Below, piece by piece: positions 60,623 through 64,000 of a stretch of DNA of 64,000 nt; within the stretch, counting starts at the first letter, position 1, and each line of letters begins with the position of its first letter. The notes below the pieces were generated by a model that was not told the DNA's origin, made no database searches, and was given only the letters and a program-made list of their open reading frames with translations. Made by a program: the position numbers and the translations under genes. Source of the stretch: Franconibacter pulveris DSM 19144 (lineage in GTDB: Bacteria > Pseudomonadota > Gammaproteobacteria > Enterobacterales > Enterobacteriaceae); NCBI GenBank assembly GCA_000621185.1, contig KK211222.1, positions 553,523 through 617,522 of the forward strand. The letters are read 5' to 3'.

Positions 60623-61199
60623 ATAAACACCCCGTTAGGTTTTCGTTAAGATTTTACTTAGCGCGGTTAATTAATTGACTTAAAAAGAGTATAGCCTCCA
60701 GACAAATTAACACAATCACAGATTAATAAGGCGGGCTTTCCTGGGTATATATTTTCGAAATATTTACACCTTCGATAATCAAATAGCAGCACTGTTAACA
60801 CGCATTAAACACAATTATAAAAACCAAACATCATAACAACATTTAAGGCTAACTTTATCAATAAAAATAGAGTTTAACTCCATGTAAATTAAATAAAACA
60901 GATGATAAAACCGGATATCTCTGTTCAGTTAGCACTAATGCAAGATACCTGCTTTAATAAATTCATGTTTCCTTAAAAAATTCAATGAGTTACCCATCAA
61001 AAATATATTGTGGGTTTTATTGGCAAAACAGGATCCAGCCTTTACAATTGGCCTTCTTCAAAAATGGTTCAAAAATACACAGGCGAAACAGTTAAAAGGA
61101 GGCAATAAGTCGCACGACTAAAAAGCCGTTTAAATGTTTCATTCATCGATTCGCTCCTGTGACAGTGTCAGGGCAGCTTTTGTCTGCTTATAATTGTGC
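60623..61199. other. 577-bp AT-rich intergenic region
   Basis: No credible ORF, RNA or operator stands out. The GC content is clearly below the surrounding genes (long A/T runs between 60640 and 61100). It is the divergent control region of the SgrR-like gene and the diguanylate cyclase gene and the longest such stretch in this part of the window. Confidence 0.6.
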
Positions 61200-62129
61200 A
61201 TGACTGATGTAAATTATATGAGACCACAAAAAGAGATTTTTATTCCTTATATTTTGCTAATTATTTCATCGCTTTCTTTATTGTGCGTTTTTTATTTGAA
61301 CGCCACCGAGTATGCAAGAATCAAAGATCTCCTGAGAACCTCTATCTTGCAACATCGGGAGCTCGAAAGAGAAATATCCAGCAGCATGCTTCTGCTCTGT
61401 GCGGAAGAGGCGAGTAAGCGCACTGAAGATAGGCAAATGGGTCCAACGCAGCCGCACGTTCGTCGCCAGATCTCCTGCCGTCATATGCAGGATGAATATG
61501 CACGAATATTTAAAGCCAAACACGTCAATGAAGTTAAAGTGCATGAGATAGAGGAAAGCCTGCAAGCGTTGCATGGCATCAACCTGGTGTTTTTGCTGCT
61601 TTTACCGGTGACCTTTGCAGTCTGGCGCACCGTGGTCTATATCCGGCTGGTGCGCGAACGCAAAAAGCTCTATATCGATTCGCTTACCGGAGTTTATAAC
61701 CGTCGGTACCTGGAACGGACGGTCATGGAATATGAGCCTGACTATCTGGTCATGTTGGATTTGGACGATTTTAAGCAGATAAATGATACCCATGGTCATC
61801 TGGTAGGCGACGCGATTCTTATCTCGTTTACTGAGCAGTTGCGCAAGTCTTTACGGGAGACGGATATCATTATTCGATTTGGTGGCGATGAGTTTATCGT
61901 CCTGCTTTATTGCATTGAGTTTAACGATGCCAGAACGCTGGTGGAGCGGCTCCGTTATATTTCACGGCACTCGATTGTCGCTAAAAATGATCAGCGGATC
62001 GCGTTGCCGACTTTCTCCGTGGGGCTGGCGAAGTATGAAGTTTCTGTTGAGAATACCATCCAACGCGCCGATGCAAGTTTATATAAGGTAAAACAAGCGG
62101 GCAAAAATGGTTTTAGCGCCGCAAACTGA
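61200..62129 (+). CDS. Membrane diguanylate cyclase with a periplasmic sensor loop
   Basis: A 309-residue GGDEF protein starting at ATG 61200 (a TTG at 61194 also opens the frame; MRPQKE at 61218 is an alternative). Span 1 is about residues 13-33, the periplasmic region is about 34-122 with Cys67 and Cys93, and span 2 is about 124-146. GGDEF lies at about 228-232 (RFGGDEFIVLL) with the inhibitory I-site RETD five residues before it, so it makes c-di-GMP from two GTP and is feedback-inhibited. The periplasmic Cys pair suggests a disulfide sensor. It shares the region with an EAL protein 130 bp downstream. Confidence 0.92.
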   Translation: MTDVNYMRPQKEIFIPYILLIISSLSLLCVFYLNATEYARIKDLLRTSILQHRELEREISSSMLLLCAEEASKRTEDRQMGPTQPHVRRQISCRHMQDEYARIFKAKHVNEVKVHEIEESLQALHGINLVFLLLLPVTFAVWRTVVYIRLVRERKKLYIDSLTGVYNRRYLERTVMEYEPDYLVMLDLDDFKQINDTHGHLVGDAILISFTEQLRKSLRETDIIIRFGGDEFIVLLYCIEFNDARTLVERLRYISRHSIVAKNDQRIALPTFSVGLAKYEVSVENTIQRADASLYKVKQAGKNGFSAAN

Positions 62130-62260
62130 CCTCATTGAAAATACGTACCAGACCTGTGCTGCCAGCAACGGCAGCACAGGCGCGTCAGAGGGAAAGTCAT
62201 CAATTTGCATGAAAGTAGAAATCAATCGTTGAAGATTACCGATTAGCGTACCCATCCTTT

Positions 62261-63814
62261 ATGAGTGGTTTAAGAATGAACTTACATAATAAGTTTAAAC
62301 TAAATACGCCTACGCTATTTAGAATGTTAGTTGCTACAACCGTTCTGGTTTTGATTGCTAACTATACCATAATAAAATTCCAGGCCAGAGAGCAGATTGC
62401 TTACACAAAACAAATCCTCAGACATTCAGAATCTGTATCTACTCAGATTCATGAATCGCTTAACAGGGTGGTAGAAGCTAACATTAATAACTGTAACGAT
62501 AGCAACATCAACAGGTTAAGAGAGATCCTCCTCGATTATCAGGACGTCATTGATGTTGGCATTACGCATAAAGGTAAGGTTATTTGCACGGCGGGATGGG
62601 GGCTTTTTGACAAAAGCAGAGGCTATGTTAAAGAGGAGTATTCGACTTCTGACGGCTATATCTTTGACGGTTCAGACAACAATTTTCATAATAAAAAAAT
62701 CCATGTAGATGCCACAATCTATAAAACCGCCATTGCTTTTACCTCTCCGTTTGCCTTTAAGAAAATAAAAGAGATGTATCCACAATTTGATGTAGTTATC
62801 TCAACCCATAAAGGACGGCATGATTTTTTAATCTTGCCCGGAACGCATCATGGCGGCGCAGGTTTCGCTATTAATAATGCGGTGCATGCAAAAATTTGCA
62901 GCAAAACCTTCGATCTCTGCGTATTAACCCGTAATGGGATGGTAGGGTTCTTATCACTGGATCCGTTGCATCAGGCGCTTGTCGTTTTGATTTGTCTCTT
63001 ACTTGGCGTATTTTTATCGTGGTTTGCTTATTTCTACCTCAACTCCAGAAAAAGCTTCGAATATCGTTTAAAGAAAGCTGTCCAGGACGAACAACTCTAT
63101 CTGGAGTATCAACCTGTCGTCAGGATGAACGATGAGAAAATCGTCGGCGTTGAAACGCTCATCCGCTGGCAGGATAAGCTGTACGGCAAAGTCTCACCGG
63201 AGCTTTTTATCGATGTGGCGGAAAAAATAGGGGTATACGGACAAATTTCTGAGTTTGTTATTAAGCGGCTCACTGAAGAATTGTCGCATTATCTCACACG
63301 TAACAGTAGCTTTACCGTCTCTATCAATATCGGTGGCTACGAGATAGAGCATTGTAATTACATAAATTATCTGTATGAGCAGTGTATTCAATACCGGATC
63401 AAGCCGTCGCAGATCAAAATTGAAATTACGGAACGAAGCACATTACCGCATGACGTTATTGCGGATTTTTCGCGGCGCGCCAGAGCGAAAGGGTTTTGCG
63501 TATCGATAGATGATTTCGGAACAGGGACAGCCAACCTTATCTGGTTAACCGAGATTGATTTTGACGAGATTAAAATTGATAAGTTTTATGTGAAAGGCTT
63601 GCAGGAGGAGTACAAGCGCAACATCCTGACATGCATTTCGGGCCTGGTCATCGGCATTGGCGCGCAAATTGTCTTTGAAGGCGTGGAAGATATTGTTGAA
63701 CTCAATTATCTGAAAGGCCATAACGAGAACGCTTATGCTCAGGGATGGTTTTTTTACAAGTCCATGAACATTGATGAGCTTTGTCAGAAATTGAATGCGG
63801 CATCGCACGATTGA
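62261..63814 (+). CDS. CSS-type EAL-domain c-di-GMP phosphodiesterase
   Basis: A 517-residue protein of the PdeC-like CSS group. Span 1 is about 20-38, the periplasmic sensor about 40-245 with Cys78 (in NNCNDSN), Cys109 and two further Cys near 213 and 220, and span 2 about 245-268. The EAL domain is about 275-515 with ETL in place of EAL (VGVETLIRW), SINIG, EITE, DDFGTGTANL, KIDKFYV, FEGVED and AQGWFF. The metal-binding Glu, Asp and Asn residues and the catalytic Lys are present, so hydrolysis of c-di-GMP is likely. CSS-domain enzymes are controlled by disulfide state and proteolysis (family knowledge). A second ATG at 62276 is possible. Confidence 0.92.
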   Translation: MSGLRMNLHNKFKLNTPTLFRMLVATTVLVLIANYTIIKFQAREQIAYTKQILRHSESVSTQIHESLNRVVEANINNCNDSNINRLREILLDYQDVIDVGITHKGKVICTAGWGLFDKSRGYVKEEYSTSDGYIFDGSDNNFHNKKIHVDATIYKTAIAFTSPFAFKKIKEMYPQFDVVISTHKGRHDFLILPGTHHGGAGFAINNAVHAKICSKTFDLCVLTRNGMVGFLSLDPLHQALVVLICLLLGVFLSWFAYFYLNSRKSFEYRLKKAVQDEQLYLEYQPVVRMNDEKIVGVETLIRWQDKLYGKVSPELFIDVAEKIGVYGQISEFVIKRLTEELSHYLTRNSSFTVSINIGGYEIEHCNYINYLYEQCIQYRIKPSQIKIEITERSTLPHDVIADFSRRARAKGFCVSIDDFGTGTANLIWLTEIDFDEIKIDKFYVKGLQEEYKRNILTCISGLVIGIGAQIVFEGVEDIVELNYLKGHNENAYAQGWFFYKSMNIDELCQKLNAASHD

Positions 63815-64000
63815 CCGACGTCGGTGCTGGAGAGAGCCAGGGCGTTAACGGCGGCACTTACAGAAGCGGCACGATGGTTCTTTCGAACCGCGGGTAAAAG
63901 CTGCCGTTTACTCATCACTAATACAGCAGGGCAGGAGCACGCATGGCCGGGTCGGTTGATAAACTCAGAGTCCTGTCCTTAAACGCCAGGCCATGTCAGC
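63815..64000. other. Right-edge segment with no recognised gene
   Basis: Only 186 bp remain after the EAL gene. A 12-bp palindrome ACCGACGTCGGT lies at the stop codon (63813-63824); nothing else is recognisable. Confidence 0.4.

Noticed and set aside
61020-61190. SgrS-like small RNA upstream of the SgrR-like gene
   Set aside because: I saw no conserved ptsG-pairing seed or terminator hairpin with T run here, and a mere position next to an SgrR paralogue is not enough.

Overview
The window is a chromosomal segment of a GC-rich member of the Enterobacteriaceae (Cronobacter, Franconibacter or Kosakonia type; genus not provable from this alone). The evidence is a TyrP, an HprRS/HiuH block and a YncE-like protein of enterobacterial type, a treZ-treY-glgX operon, and a bcs operon with bcsO and bcsD. 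There are no rRNA or tRNA genes, CRISPR arrays, complete insertion sequences or prophage modules. Most of the sequence is operonic metabolic and surface genes; the poorly explained parts are 8.6-9.8 kb, 15.2-19.8 kb and several regulatory gaps.

Layout. 1-5.9 kb (minus): an ABC importer of the branched-chain amino acid type with an aminothiazoline-carboxylate-hydrolase-like protein and an M20 N-carbamoyl amidohydrolase, faced by a LysR regulator (6.1-7.0 kb). 7.0-8.6 kb: a divergent AraC regulator and AhpD-like protein. 8.6-9.8 kb: an inverted pair of 307-bp repeats with covarying hairpins, then a cupin pseudogene. 9.9-13.9 kb: alcohol dehydrogenase, a 19-cysteine copper-storage-type protein, an unknown protein, and a DUF2231 plus sugar-dehydrogenase pair. 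14.0-18.6 kb (minus): tyrP, then a glutamine-synthetase-like gene followed by an OtsA-like gene that has lost most donor-binding residues. 18.8-23.4 kb: a small uncharacterised two-gene unit, then a YncE-like lipoprotein and TonB-dependent receptor behind a putative Fur box.

23.5-34.1 kb is a sugar-catabolic regulon: a fucose-isomerase-like enzyme, a split transketolase, an FGGY kinase, an RbsABC-type importer with a DUF2291 lipoprotein, and a SorC regulator. The same perfect 14-bp palindrome lies before both catabolic operons and before the regulator. The gene set resembles the transketolase route for D-apiose (inferred). 34.7-46.2 kb is a complete cellulose operon, bcsO-Q-A-B-C-D-Z. 46.2-50.7 kb: alpha/beta hydrolase, flavin reductase, hprSR and hiuH. 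51.0-57.5 kb: treZ-treY-glgX, which makes trehalose from glycogen. 57.9-63.8 kb: a membrane coiled-coil protein, an SgrR-type regulator, a diguanylate cyclase and a CSS-type EAL phosphodiesterase. These last two could feed the PilZ domain of BcsA.
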